The notes: a model not told the origin generated them from the letters alone. A DNA stretch of 64,000 nucleotides from Cycas panzhihuaensis (GCA_023213395.1 CM041465.1:228415741-228479740); one strand, 5' to 3'; counted from the stretch's first letter, positions 51,765 through 63,812 are shown. Numbers and translations: made by a program.

Positions 51765-53116
51765 TTATCTATTTAATCCTATTTTATTTCTAAGGACTTG
51801 AAAATTTTTCTTGCTGAGCGGCTTTGTTAAGATATCTGCAACTTGCTCATTTGTTGGACAATATGCCAAGTTAACTTCTTTGTTTTGCACCTTTTCCCAT
51901 ATGAAATGATGATGCACCTTAATGTGTTTTCTTTGTGCATGGAGTATAGGATTTTTGGTCAATCTGATGGCACTCTGATTATCACAAAATAGAGTTGTTG
52001 ATCCAAATCTAATAGTAGCTGCTTCATATGTGGTACTAACAATTGACTTGTATTCTGCTTCAGTGGATGAAAGAATGATTGTAGGTTGTCTTTTGCTGCT
52101 CTAGGAGATAGTTGCTAGTTGTAGAAAAAAACAATACCCACTTGTGGATCTCCTCTTTTCTTCGTCCCCTACCTAATATGAGTCACATAACCTAAATAAC
52201 TTGTCTGAATTCATCTTTGGATAAGTGAGTTTCTGATCAATGTTTCCTTTTAGATATCTGAGTATCCTTTTGGTAGCCTTCTAATGTCTTGTCTTCGATT
52301 CTTGCATATACCTTGAAACTAGACCTACAAAGTACGAGATGTCAGGTCTAGTTGTAGTGAGATAAATCAGGCTTCTAATTAGTTGTTTGTATAGTGTTGC
52401 ATCTACTGCAATTTCTCTCACCTGGAACCATATCACAATTTGTTTCCATGGGAGTTGCACAATTGTTGTGATCTTCCATTTTGAATTTAGTTAACGGATC
52501 TTTGATGTATTTGCTTTGAGACATTGTGATTGATTCTTCCTTTTGAGTGACTTTTATTCCTTAGTAATAACTCAGAAGTCCTAAGTCTGTCATTTCAAAA
52601 CCCTTTTCCAGCTGAGTTTTTATGTATGATATTGATTATGTGTCAATTCTTATGAGAATCATATCTTCTACATAAACCACAATTATTGTGATTAGCCTAT
52701 TTATTTTCTTTGCATATAGACTTGAGTTTGAGCTACATCGGAGAAAGCCATTCTAAGAGAGGTATTTGTCTAGTTTGGCATACTAGGCTCTTAGAGCTTG
52801 TTTTAGCCCATATAATGCCTTTTTTAGTTTGCATACAAGATTTTCTTGACCCTTTTAAACGTATCCTTCTGGTTGTTTCATGTAAACTTTTTCTTCAAGC
52901 TCACCATTCAAGAAAGCACTTTTTACATCTAACTGATAAATTTTCCAGTTGTGTTGAGTTGCTAAGGTAATTACTGTTCTCGTAGTATCAAACTTGGCTA
53001 CTTGTGAGAACGGTTCTTCGAAGTCTATACCGGCTGTTTGGGTATAGACCTTTGCTACAAGTCTGGCCCTTGTGCTTTTCTATTATGCCATCAACACTTT
53101 CCTTTACCTTATACAC
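51765..53116 (-). pseudogene. pol: CopB3 reverse transcriptase and RNase H, heavily broken
   Basis: RNase H end: KNPILHAQRKHIKVHHHFIW and EQVADILTKPLSKKNF. Further upstream LGLLSYY-type, KSQLEKGFEMTDLG-like and LYGLKQAL-like RT blocks can be traced through many stops and frame changes up to 53110. No catalytic box can be called intact. Confidence 0.72.
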
Positions 53117-54155
53117 CTATTTGCAATTGACCACAGGTTTGCTAGTAGGCAAATTGACCAACTCCCGAGTTTGATTTTTGGCGATCGACTCTATTTCAGC
53201 GTTCATCGCAGCGTTCCATTCTGCATGTTCCTTTGCTTCCTCAAAGGATTGAGGTTTTATATTGGTAAATAATCGCTGATGCCTTTGGCTTCTTGTCCTG
53301 TGTGTGAACACATCTCCTTTTCCTTCTTCAACAGTCTTAAGGTACCATTTTGGTAACCTTTTTTCCTTCTTTTCTTCTCCAGTGATCGATTCTATGGGAG
53401 ATGGTTCTTCTCCTTCAGTGGTCGAGCTTTTATGAGACAAAGGTACTTTGTCTGATTTTTCTACATCATCCAATTCTATAACTTCTTGAGTAACTTTAGA
53501 GATTTCTTCTCCAAGGGGTTCTTCTTGAGATAACCTGTTTGATGCTTCTTCAATTATTTGAGGAGTTGGAATTTTTCCAATGATATCCTCTTCATTAAAA
53601 ATGACATCTTTGCTTATATAGATGTTATTAGTTTTTGGATCTATACATTTGTAGGCTTTTGAGTTTTTACTATGGCCTCTCATTATGCAATCTATACTTT
53701 TAGAGTCAAGTTTAGACCTTTTTTTGTCAGGTATATGAGTGAAAGCCTTACATCCAAATATTTTCAAGTAACTTACATTTGGTTTATGCCTAGTCTAGGC
53801 TTCTTCTGGAGTAATTTGATTCAAGACCTTTGTCGGATTTCGATTTATGAGGTAGCAGGTTACACTTACTGCTTTTGCCGAGTAAGTTTTTGAGACTTGC
53901 CTGTCTTGAATTATGTTGCGAGCCATCTCCGTGATTGTTCTATTTTTTCGTTCGGCAACTCCGTTGGATTGTGGTATGTAAGGAGTTGTAAATTGTCTGT
54001 GTATTCCATGTGCCTTGGAGAAATTCAAGAATTCTTTCTAAATGTATTTTCCTCCTCCGTTTGATCTAACACATTTTATTTTTGAGCTAGATTTTAGCTC
54101 GTCTTCCGCTTTGAATTCTTTGAATGCTTCAAATACCTCGAATCCCCAACTTATC
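53117..54155 (-). pseudogene. pol: CopB3 integrase end, linker and RT start
   Basis: 54028-53795 has HGIHRQFTTPYIPQSNGVAE and KNRTITEMARN (catalytic Glu present), preceded by an SSSKIKCVRSNGGGKY block where the second Asp is Asn. 53767-53117 has LKIFGCKAFTHIPDKKRSKL, SKNSKAYKCIDPKTNN, an acidic linker, LPKWYLKT and the RT opening SFEEAKEHAEWNAAMNAEIE. A stop at 53794 separates them. Confidence 0.82.
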
Positions 54156-54480
54156 AGCGCTTAGTCATGTGGTCTACATGGTGCTAGGGCCTTTTTTGGC
54201 TAAACTGGAGTTCATTTCAGATATATAAATATACCATGATGTTTGTTTTCTTGAGATCTACATTCTAGCAACGGAAATGTGCAACATTTTTATATTGTTT
54301 TATGCAGAGAATTCAAAATTGAAGTGTTTTTTGTCAAATTTTGACTACTTGCAAGTAGATTGAGGAAGCAAAGTCACTCATATTAGCTACCTGCATGTAG
54401 ACTAAAGCATTCCATAGTTTTCGCACTTTTTTTTTGGGTTGTTCTAGTTTCTTTCTAGTTATTTTTTGTGTGTTTCTTAG
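54156..54480. other. Unassigned AT-rich sequence
   Basis: 325 bp between the broken end of CopB3 and the first gag-like codons of CopJ. T-rich runs, no LTR ends and no coding domain. It may be CopJ leader. Confidence 0.35.
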
Positions 54481-54874
54481 TTAAAATGGGTTGTGGAAGA
54501 GGTATAATGGTTTTTGTCACAGAAAAACTGCTTGGTCTTGAAAACTATATTGCCTAGAAACATCATATGTTTAGTTTCTTTCATTTGAATGATCTTTGGA
54601 AGTATGTTGATAATTTTGTAATGGAAAAAGATGCAACATAGATCATTGCTTTCAAAAATAAACTAAACATAGATGCTGACTTTAATATTGAATATGAATC
54701 TAAAATGAGGATAATATATGGTTTTCATAGCATGTCAATTAGTGGAAGCATCATACTAAATATCAAGGGCACTACTACACCAAAGTGGATGAGGGACGTA
54801 ACCATCAACTTGTATGAATGCAAGGATGACATGAGAGCTCTAAACCTGCAGAGTTAGCTATACAACGTGAAGAT
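54481..54874 (+). pseudogene. gag: CopJ gag, first part
   Basis: Across small gaps the plus strand reads LLGLENYIA, HLNDLWKYVDNFVMEKDAT, then TTTPKWMRDVTINLYECKDD and MRALNLQS, stop, LYNVKI: the UBN2 Gag pattern, similar to CopE gag (EGWKSIIDLYEYWDDA). It is cut by CopI at 54875 and continues at 60549. Confidence 0.62.
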
Positions 54875-55247
54875 TGTAAGAATGAGAGGATAAAAGCTAA
54901 TCTTACAACATAAAACCACATGCAAGAAGCAAGAGGTGATAATATGTCAACAAGACTAAACTCTCCAAAATTCTCATTAAAAAATATGAATGATACAAGT
55001 GCATATTTATAAGTTTACATTATGTCTAAACATAGGAGTTGGTTCAACAAACTCCCAACGTCCCCATAATTTTTGGTGTGCTCAAACTACCTCATAAATA
55101 GTTGAGCATCTTTGACTTCTAGAACTTTGACTAGGAATCTTCTCTCACTAGAATATTCTCATATAGAATATTCCATGTGAGGAATTATTCTAATGAACCT
55201 AAAATGAACTTAAATAAAATGGAATGGAATGTGCATTATTTCTAACA
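54875..55247 (-). repeat. 3' LTR of CopI
   Basis: 373 bp, minus-strand start TGTTAGAAATAATGC, end TTCTTACA. The minus-strand purine run TTATGGGAGGG precedes it. Confidence 0.93.
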
Positions 55248-55346
55248 CCCTCCCATAATGATAAGTTCATTTTCTCTTACAAACAATAATGTTTTCAATC
55301 TTTCAAAATTTTCACGACTCAAGGCTTTGGTAAGTAAGTCTGCAAT

Positions 55347-56956
55347 TTAATCACTTGAGCTATAATAGACCAATTCGACTACTCCTTTCTCAGCTTGTTC
55401 TCGAATGAAATGATGATGAATTTCCACGTGTTTGCTCCTTGCGTGGAAAACTGGATTCTTTGACAGTTGAATTGCACCTTGATTGTCGCAAAATAATTGA
55501 GTTGGTTCATCTTGATCAAGTTTGAAGTGACTAAGAAGTCCTCTAAGCCAAATAGCTTCGCAAGTTGCTATTCTTCGTAGCTTTGTATTCAGACTTGATG
55601 GATGACAAAGAAAGCTGTTGCTGTAATTCTTGCTCCATGAGATCATTCCGGAATTGAGTTTGAATGAATATCCCGATGTAGATCTTCTTGTATCAACATC
55701 TCCTGCCCAGTCTGAGTCGGTGAAGCCATGTAGTACAAATTCAAAAGATTTTTGAAATAGGAGTCCAAACCGAATAGTTCCTTGAACATATCTCAGAATG
55801 TGTTTTGCTGCTTTCCAATGTGATATTGAAGGAGCATTCATGTATCTTGATACAATACCAACAGCATAACTCAAATCAGGTCTAGTGTTAGTCAAATATA
55901 TAAGACTACCCACTAGTTGCCTATACAGAGTTTCATCAACTATTTTTTCATTGCTTTTTTTTACCAATTTGAGACCCACTTCCATTGGAGTTGAAATTGG
56001 TTTACAACTTTCTATATGGAAGCGTTTTAACAAATTGTAAGCATACTTTGACTGTGATACAAAGATATGATCTTTCTTTTGCCAGATTTCCATTCCTAAG
56101 TAGAAATGCAATAAACCAAGATCAGTCATATCAAAAGCCTTTGATAGTTGCTTTTTGAGTATGTTGATCTTTTCAACACTAGATCTAGTCAAAATTAAAT
56201 CATCCACATACAAAGCTACAATTAGGATATCATGATCCTTATGCAACACATACAAGCTATGATCAGATTCACATCTTGTGAATCCATGTGAAACAAAATA
56301 TTCATCAATGCGTGAGTACCACGCCCTTGGTGCCTGTTTCAGCCCATAAACAACTTTCTTCAACTTGCAAACAAGTTGTTCATTTTCTCCTTTTTTAAAC
56401 CCTTCTGGTTGTTTCATGTAGACCTCTTCATTCAAAATTCCATTTAAGAAGGCATTTTTTACATCCATCTGATGAAGTTCCCAACCGAACTGGACTGCAA
56501 GAGAAATCAACATCCTTATAGTTTTGCTACAGGTGCAAAAGTTTCTTCATAATCAACTCCTGGTGTTTGAGAGTATCCTTTTGCAACAAGACGAGCCTTG
56601 TATCTTTCTATGGCACCATTAGATTGATACTTGACTCGATATACCCATCTACAACCAATTTCCGTTTTGTCTGGAGGCAATTTGACAAGATCCCAAGTGT
56701 CATTCTTCATGATAGAGTTGTATTCTTCTTTCATGGCATTTTGCCAATGTGCTGCATCTTTGGCTTCATGAAATGTTTGTGGCTCTTCAACATTTAAGAG
56801 ATTTGCCATCAAAGCAAGATTAGTCTTACTTCTTGTTTGAATTCCAGAATCTAGATTTACTTCTTCAGATTCTTGAATGGTTTGTAAATACCACTTGGGC
56901 AATAAATGATGTGGAATCAAAAGTAGAAGAGGTAGAAGCTTCATTCTCACTATCAC
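55347..56956 (-). pseudogene. pol: CopI reverse transcriptase and RNase H
   Basis: 56956-56516: linker, then QNAMKEEYNSIMKNDTWDL, GCRWVYRVKYQSNG and [15 protein letters not shown] one-base frameshift leads to 56513-55347: LISLAVQFGWELHQMDVKNA, YGLKQAPRAWYSRIDEYF, an intact catalytic box ALYVDDLILT and LGLLHFYLGMEIWQ. RNase H follows with GFTDSDWAGDVDTRRS, a short out-of-frame stretch over the SSxEAEY motif, LFCDNQGAIQ and HARSKHVEIHHHFIREQ. RT is nearly intact. Confidence 0.9.
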
Positions 56957-58571
56957 ATTTTTCTTTTCCTTTATGCTTTTGTTCTTCTTCTATAGGTACA
57001 ACAATCTGATCATCTTCTCTTGTTTCTTGAAATAATACATCTCTACTTATGACAATTTTTTTGTCAGTGAGATTCCAAAGCCTATATGCTTTTGATGTCG
57101 AGTTGTAACCTACACGAATACATTTTATACTTTTATCATCAAGTTTATGCCTTTTTTCTTTAGGCACATGAACATAAGCAATACATCCAAATATTTTGAG
57201 ATGTGCAGCAGAAGGTTTTACATTAGTCCAAGCTTCTTCTGGAGTTATGTTTCTAACTGCTTTTGTTGGACTAATGTTTAACAAGTACACGGTTGTATTA
57301 ATAGCTTCTCCCCAAAGTCCTTTTGGAACTTCTTTTGCCTTCATCATGCATTGTGCCATTTCAAGAATGGTTCGATTCTTTCGCTCTACAACATCATTCT
57401 GTTATGGAGTATATGTCGTTGTAAGTTGATGTTGTATCCCATGATCTTTGTAGAAGTTGATGAATTCACTGGATAAGTGTTTGCCTCCGCTGTTACTTCT
57501 CAATATTTTTATCCTTTTATTGGAATTGTTTTCAGCTTCAGCTTTGAATTCTCTAAACTTTGCAAAAGCATCAGATTTGTTTTTGATGAGATAAACCCAA
57601 CACTTTCTTGTAAAATCATCAATAAAAGTGATGAAGTATTGTGCTCCTCCATACGAATGTGGTGTGATTGGTCCACATAAGTCAGAATGTACCAATTCTA
57701 ACTTTTCCTTTGCTCTCCATCTTGATTTCTGGAATGGTTCCCTATGCTGCTTTCCAAGTGCACAAGCTTCACACACCTTGTCAGTTTTCTTGATTGAAGG
57801 TAAATCACTTACCATATTCAATCTATGCATAAGCTGAAGACTGGTATAATTCAAATGACCAAATCGGTCATGCCATAAAGTGTTAACTAAATTTTTAGTC
57901 ATGAGACTAAGCTCATAGGTGCCAAAGAATTTACAAACTCCATTCTCATGTGCACCTTGAGCTATTACAAAATTGTCTTTTTTCATCAAACACTTTAACT
58001 TATCAAATTCTACCTTAATATCTTGTTGAGCTATGCAACTGACAGATAATAGATTGTGCTTGAAGGAAGGTACAAATAGCACATTGGAAACCTTAAAGGT
58101 TTCGTAATTTGGTTGATGAATGCAAATGGTGCCACAACCAACAACTTGATGCTGACTATTGTCTCCAAGTACAATGGGAGGAATATTGCATTCCTTCAAG
58201 TCTTCAAACCAATCTTTTTGAAATGAAATATGCTTTGAAGCTCCAGAATCCACATACCATTCACATGAGTTTTGACTTGTAGTATTGAATACAAAGACTT
58301 TGTCATTTTCGTTTATTGACAAAGCATTTGTAGATTTCTTCATATCAGCCTTCTTCTTCCAACATTGAACTTCAAGATGTCCCTTTTTGTTGCAATATTT
58401 GCAAGTGACATCTTTTTTTGGTTTTTGAGTGTTGAAGTTGCTTGCTTGAGGTGGATGTTTTGGAACATGATTTATGGGTTTTTTTTTAAAATTTTGAGGC
58501 AAGTACAATGGAGCTACTTCCTCCTTCATTATAAAAACCCATCCATTGTTCCTCTTGCAACAATAGACCAC
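56865..58571 (-). pseudogene. pol: CopI protease and integrase
   Basis: 58571-57402: knuckle CKYCNKKGHLEVQC, protease site WYVDSGASKHISF, LLSVSCIAQQDIKVEF, integrase finger (LWHDRFGHLNY, CEACALGKQH), first Asp in VHSDLCGPITP, and FIDDFTRKCWVYL. The second acidic motif reads LRSNSGGKH, where Asp is Asn and Glu is Lys. A TAA replaces the expected Gln in TTTYTP-QND. 57359-56865 resumes with KNRTILEMAQCMMKAKEVPK, KIFGCIAYVHVPKEKR and an acidic linker that runs out of frame. Confidence 0.88.
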
Positions 58572-59133
58572 TTAACTCCTCAAATGTTAAAGGTTCAGGT
58601 CTACTTGTGAAACATATACTTGTCACAAATATGTGAAATTCTGCATGCAAGCTATTCAAAGTAATGCTAACAAGCTCTCTATCTTGAATATCTTCACCAA
58701 CTGCAATAAGCTGTTCCTTAATTTCTTCCAGCTTTTGCAAGTGTGAAGTGATAGAGTCGTTGTTTGTCATTTTATATGAATAGAGTTGATTCCTTGAATA
58801 CAAGGCTCTTGTTTCATTTTTTGTTTCAAACATATCTTTGAGAGTCTTCCAAGCTTCCGATGCAAGTGTTTTGCCTTGTAGGTGAGTGATTAACTCATCA
58901 GCTACTGATAAGTTGATGATTGCCAATGCCTTTTGGTTTCTATCGAGCCAAGCCGCCTCTTTCATCTCATCAATTGGATTTTGATCAGGTTTCTTATCTT
59001 TTTCTTCTACAACCTCCATAAGCCTTTGTAAGGCTAAAATATTGAAAATTTTGAATTTCCAAATTACATAATTTTTGTCATCGAGTTTTTGAGACTCTGG
59101 CAATATATATCCTCCAATATTTATTGAAGTCAT
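58486..59133 (-). CDS. gag: CopI Gag capsid region
   Basis: A 215-codon open frame from ATG 59133 (MTSINIGGYILPESQKLDDK). It has NYVIWKFKIFNIL, an AWLDRNQKALAIINLSV segment, LQGKTLASEAWKTLKDMF, LEEIKEQLIAVGEDI and TFEELSGLLLQEEQ, a full UBN2-type Gag. The zinc knuckle CKYCNKKGHLEVQC is in the next frame after a frameshift near 58530-58571. Gag would bind the element RNA and assemble particles. Confidence 0.87.
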   Translation of the reverse strand: MTSINIGGYILPESQKLDDKNYVIWKFKIFNILALQRLMEVVEEKDKKPDQNPIDEMKEAAWLDRNQKALAIINLSVADELITHLQGKTLASEAWKTLKDMFETKNETRALYSRNQLYSYKMTNNDSITSHLQKLEEIKEQLIAVGEDIQDRELVSITLNSLHAEFHIFVTSICFTSRPEPLTFEELSGLLLQEEQWMGFYNEGGSSSIVLASKF

Positions 59134-60164
59134 TATGACTTGTAAAACAAAATACTACCGCAAGTGTGAGTTTAATTTTAACTCAGTGACCGCCAGGTAG
59201 TGAAGGTATACTTTGTAGAAGACAATTAGAGTGTCACTTTAAAGTGAAGAAGACTTTAGAACATTAGTATTTACTTAGTCTCGACTTAATACATTAAAGT
59301 GATAAACTCACTTTCCAAAAATATTAAGTTCTTTATCAATTCCTTGTCCCTCTTCAATATTTAAAGAATATCCTTAGTAATTTAAGGAATATTTAATTTC
59401 AAAAAAATTTACAAGGAATAAAGTTTTCTTAAAACTTTATAAAAGAGTGATAATAAGGAAAAAAATATCTTTTGAATATGCTAATGTTTATATAGTTATA
59501 AACATTAGCTTTAATTTTTTTGTGTTTTATCCTCCTCGTGCATCAGTTTGGACTGATGACTTATCGAGTTTTTTCGTCCGGCGGCTGTACGGAAGTCGCA
59601 CATCTCTGAGGATGCGTGCACGCTGACGCTTTTCCGTGCGGAGGCTGGTTTATCCGGCTGCGGGGTTGGTTCAACTACGTGCAGGCGTGCGGAGCTTGGT
59701 TCGTCCAGCTGCGATGTTGGTTCAGCTACGTGCAGGCCTGCGGAGACTAGTTCGTCTGACTGCGGGGTTGGTTTAGCTACGTGTGGGATCTGCTCCGTGC
59801 AGGCGAAGCGGATGATGATCGACTCCGTCTGCGGGTCGGTGGCGGTGGCGTCTCAGCGGGGCGGTGGCCGTCTTGAGCAATTGAGTGCGTCTCCGTGCAG
59901 GAGCATCTTCACGTGAAGGCAGGGTGGTGGTTCCTTCTATTCTCCGTCCAGCTGGACCACATCTAGCTCTTCTATTCTCCGTATGCAGTCTTCTCTGCTC
60001 CAACGGCTGGGCTCTGGTTCTAAATAGAACAGAACAAGTTCAGGCAAGAGATGAACAGGGTTTAGAGAGAGCAATTATTTGTGCTAAGACAAAGGGTTAA
60101 ATGCTCAGACATAAGAGGTACTAGTGTCTTTAGAGCAGATTAGCACACATGTCAGAACCTGAAA
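59134..60164 (-). other. Leader of CopI with a GC-rich block
   Basis: About 1 kb. The part next to gag (59134-59520) is AT-rich. The middle (59540-59990) is strikingly GC- and CpG-rich compared with the rest of the window and contains the 51-bp triplication. Arg-rich open frames in this block are read in GC-rich DNA and lack known domains. Confidence 0.7.
59641..59793. repeat. 51-bp tandem triplication in the CopI leader
   Basis: Three units at 59641-59691, 59692-59742 and 59743-59793, sharing TTGGTTYARCTACGTG and GCTGCG-type words. They differ at several positions each, and the last unit diverges at its end. Confidence 0.85.
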
Positions 60165-60176
60165 GCTCTGATACCA
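60165..60176 (-). other. Primer-binding site of CopI
   Basis: A perfect TGGTATCAGAGC on the minus strand, directly against the LTR. Confidence 0.92.
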
Positions 60177-60548
60177 TGTAAGAATGAGAGGATAAAAGCT
60201 AATCTTACAACATAAAACCACATGTAAGAAGCAAGAGGTGATGATATGTCAACAAGACTAAACTCTCCAAAATTCTCATTAAAAACTATGAATGATACAA
60301 GTTTACATTATAAGTTTACATTATGTCTAAACATAGGAGTTGGTTCAACAAACTCCCAACGTCCCCATAATTTTTGGTGTGCTCAAACTACCTCATAAAT
60401 AGTTGAGCATCTTTGACTTCTAGAACTTTGACTAGGAATCTTCTCTCACTAGAATATTCTCATATAGAATATTCCATGTGAGGAATTATTCTGATGAACC
60501 TAAAATGAACTTAAGTGAAATGAAATGGAATGTACATTATTTCTAACA
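60177..60548 (-). repeat. 5' LTR of CopI
   Basis: 372 bp, same ends. Most differences from the other LTR cluster near 60290-60310 and near 60515-60535. Confidence 0.93.
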
Positions 60549-60759
60549 AAGATGACATGCACTATGTTGGAACACATAAAATGTGAGATCTATACAGGAT
60601 CAACTGATGACAATAGGTGAGATCGTGCCTGATTCAGAGATCATAGCCTACATTCCAAGGAGTCTACCACTCCGGTATGAGAATTATTCTACCATATTGA
60701 CACTTTATGATAAATTGTTCACTTCGACAATTGGTTCTTTGGAATCTCTATTCATGTAA
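60549..60759 (+). pseudogene. gag: CopJ gag, second part
   Basis: After the duplicated AAGAT the frame continues DDMHYVGTHKM, stop, DLYRIN, then IGEIVPDSEIIAYIPRSLPL and STILTLYDKLFTSTIG, the normal second half of a copia capsid. It ends where the CopA3 LTR begins. This supports both flanking insertions. Confidence 0.65.
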
Positions 60760-61307
60760 TGTTAAACCTTATGTTTACATGTTAAGCCTATGTACTTTAT
60801 TTTACATGTAATATTTGTACTTTTGTAGTTTAGGGGTGACTTATCACTTAAGTGATAAAGTGCACACCCACATTCTTTGCTAGTGACACAACATTGTCAC
60901 TAAAGGGTTAAATGGACCCCCATGCACTTTTGCTCACTTGAGAGCCCAAAAGGACACGTCTTACATGCATGGCATGTACCTTGGATGTTTGACGCTTGTC
61001 AAACATCCAATGCCTTAGGTCTCTCCTTTCACTTTATATATTGAGACCTCTTCTCATTGTTCTCATATAAAGTTGGAGCTGTATTGTTATACTGCCAGTT
61101 TGCTAATCAAACTGCTATTCATTTGGAGGTTGGACCAATTCCAACTCTTCATTTTTGGTATCATTTTTTGCTCTTTCTCTCCATGCTTGATCTTGTTCAT
61201 GTTTGATCTCATAGTTTCATTCTTTTTCTAGTTTATTTGCTTTTTAAAACTAGAGTGAATATAGCTTCTAGATCTTGGGATTGTAAGGCCATTTGGCTAT
61301 TTCTACA
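60760..61307 (+). repeat. 5' LTR of CopA3
   Basis: 548 bp, TGTTAAACC to TTTCTACA. It keeps the perfect 18-bp palindrome (60841-60858), a perfect TAGTGACA/TGTCACTA dyad (about 60881-60902) and one copy of the long inverted repeat with a single changed base (about 60978). Confidence 0.9.
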
Positions 61308-61309
61308 TT

Positions 61310-61321
61310 TGGTATTAGGGC
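61310..61321 (+). other. Decayed primer-binding site of CopA3
   Basis: TGGTATTAGGGC: two transitions away from the canonical TGGTATCAGAGC kept by CopA1. They may have arisen after insertion. Confidence 0.7.
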
Positions 61322-63812
61322 AAGAGGAGACTAGTTCCCTTTGTTCTAATTTTGTTTTGTTTAAGGGAGATTCAAACTAGGCTCTATTACTCCTTGGTGA
61401 TGACATTCGCTCTCCGAAGGTGATCCAAGGCAATTTTTAGACTCACATGTCCAGATTAAGCTTCTTTGAACAATACTGCAATAATACTTTTCAAATCTGT
61501 TTTTTTTTTTGGATAAAGGAGCAATTGGGTGCATCACAAATTACTGTTACAAAATAGGGATTCTCTGTTGATTCCCTTTTTTAATTTACTCAGATATATA
61601 TTTAAGAACTAATTTGAGCTCAGATCTGATATTTTTCAAGTTTGATACACATACTAAGTCTCAGATCTACTGACTGGGACTATAGATTTGTTGATTTCAA
61701 CTCACCTGGCGATTGCTTTGTGTTAAAATCCACTCCCTACAGTGGAAAATCTTCTCAGTCTTGTGATTGCAGTCCTCCTGGGTAGAATCTGGACCACACT
61801 TAATAGTCCCTCAACTTCTGAAAGCTCCTAAATTGATGGACGACTTTCTCTGAGAACTAGGCATCTTCCCAAACCCAAGATAGAGCTCCAAAACACTTTT
61901 GAAGTGTAAGTGTTGTGCTTAGCAACCTCTGGAAGGACGTTTCTCCTCCCTGTAGGTCCCACGCAGACAGTTTGGTGACCAGTCGTCACCCTAGCAAAGT
62001 GCAGCACCCACTTTTCTTACTTACCAGCTGTGCTCCCAGTCAACGCTCTCATCGAGCCATACTCTCTCCGTGGTGAATGAAAGCTGACCAGATTCTGGGT
62101 GAACCTCTGTTGGACCATAGGGAAGCCTCCTCTGAAATTTCGTTCCAATCCGAGCCTTCTACGAACGAACTTAACGATCTGATCATCTTCGCGGGCGCGC
62201 GGACGACGGCGGCTCAATCACATTTTATTTTGAAACAAAAAAAAAGGAAAATTTTCTCTTAATTTGTTATTTCAAATCTCAGTTTATGAATATTAGAATA
62301 TTCTTGAAATATTCCCCTTTACATAATCCTTCTTAGCCTAAAGTTCATACTTAGTCATAAGTTTAGTCACTGAAAATCACTTTTCTTTAAATCAAAATTA
62401 ATATTTTTTAGTTGGGTGACTCCATTGGCCTCACTTCTACGACATTAGAGACTAAATCGAGTTTTCTCAAGCATTTTACACATTAAAAAATAGCATTTTT
62501 TCTTTTTTTAAGCCTTCTCTTTGTCCTTTTTGACTTTTGGCTTAATATTTTTAAAGAAAAAATCAATTTTTTTTTCCAGTTTTTGAAGATTAAAATCTTT
62601 GTTATAACTAGTGATTTCATTAAATCACTATAGCTGAGCTAGTCTCTTATCTTTGGAGATTAAAATCACTGGTTCTAAGTCCTCATTCAAGGCTCCTTGC
62701 ATGGTGTTCTTGCTATCCAAAGTTGTAAAAAAGGTGAAATTTCTGCCTTTATATTTTTGGCAGTTTTTGCTTCATTTAACACTTGCTTCATGTTGTATAA
62801 GTGTCAAAAGGTCTTGATATAGTGATTTTTAAAGTGTTAAACACTTTGTTAAAGCGATTTTCATCACTATCTTAACACCTTTTTAAGGCACCGTGCATGG
62901 TGACCTATTGCCCTTAGTCATAAAGCGGGGCTTTAAAAAAAACATCTTTTCTTAATAAAATCACTTTATTTTGTTGATTGTTGGGATTATTTCAAAGTCC
63001 CAACACTTGGTGCTTGGCGTCTTCAACTTGCAAGTGACTCTTCTTCAAACATTAAAAGGAACCCACTTGCATTCGTTACACAAAGACTTTATGCTTTCTT
63101 CATTGAAGCACTTAGCATCTTCTTTAAAGTGCCAATATTTTCATTGTACTTAAGCACTTTACTTTTACTTCGACTTGATAACACTCTTTTTCACACTAAA
63201 AGTGCTCTTGTAAATCATTCGAAGTGATCATTGTGATGTACTTGATTGCTTCTCTTTGAAGCTCTTTTTTTGTAAAATCAAGCATCTGTATCATCCAAGT
63301 AAAACTTACTCTAAAGTCCACTTAAACCTTCTAAAAATGAACTTTAAAATCAAGTAGGAGAGGCCCGAAAAAGGTTCAAAGCTTGCCTCTAAAATAACCT
63401 TAAGCTTGGTGCATTCCCTAGGGGACCAACCGACTGTACGGTTAGTGCACGACAAGTAAGGTTGCTTGAGGGAAAGGAGGTTCGAAAAGATGATGATCAC
63501 TTGCGAAAGTTCAAATGTTTGTTCCTTCATATCCACTCGTTGGGGCTATGAATCTCAGGGAAAGCATGGTATGTCCATGCAGATCAACCCTACCTGCCTT
63601 GTCCTAGATTTAACTTGGCCAACCGTTGGATCTCTTCTATAGATCAGGGTTGGTCCAACTCCTTAGCCTAGTCTTTCACCCCTCATCAGTCCATTTAGTG
63701 TTGGATCTTCTAGTAAGATCATAACTGTTGGTTTTGTTAGAAGGTGGAACTTAAGCAACGAAAGTTTTAAGTTTCCAAGTTATCTGCTAACTTCAAGCTT
63801 TACAACTTTAAC
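61322..63812 (+). other. Long 5' leader of CopA3
   Basis: 2.5 kb aligned along its length with the CopA1 leader, except for a diverged first third. It carries the TGCATGGTG motifs at about 62688 and 62885 and the conserved hairpin at 63396-63463. No coding domain. Confidence 0.75.
63396..63463 (+). promoter_or_regulatory. Leader hairpin of CopA3
   Basis: AACCTTA (63396-63402) with TAAGGTT (63457-63463); GTGCA (63409-63413) with TGCAC (63446-63450). The apical part can form either AACCG/CGGTT or the CopA1-like GACT/GGTT stem with two wobble pairs. Confidence 0.5.

Larger units (their letters stand above)
51560..54155 (-). mobile_element. CopB3, family-B copia element, 3' half
   Basis: Minus-strand element: 3' LTR 51560-51749, RNase H, RT and the end of integrase. 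It probably inserted into CopH integrase. It ends near 54155 just before the second-Asp block region of integrase would be expected to continue upstream, and the neighbouring DNA is unrelated. Confidence 0.82.
54875..60548 (-). mobile_element. CopI, nearly complete Ty1/copia element
   Basis: 5674 bp on the minus strand, perfect target duplication AAGAT (54870-54874 and 60549-60553), LTRs of 373 and 372 bp that differ at about a dozen positions by eye, perfect primer site, about 1-kb GC-rich leader, gag, protease, integrase, RT and RNase H. Only a few lesions: a frameshift between gag and protease, one stop and two changed residues in integrase, a frameshift before RT, another in the linker and one in RNase H. 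It is the least damaged element here and inserted into CopJ gag. Confidence 0.94.

Noticed and set aside
59773-60003. Arg-rich open frames in the GC-rich CopI leader as a host gene
   Set aside because: No domain, no agreement between frames, and the region lies between the primer site and gag of a complete element.
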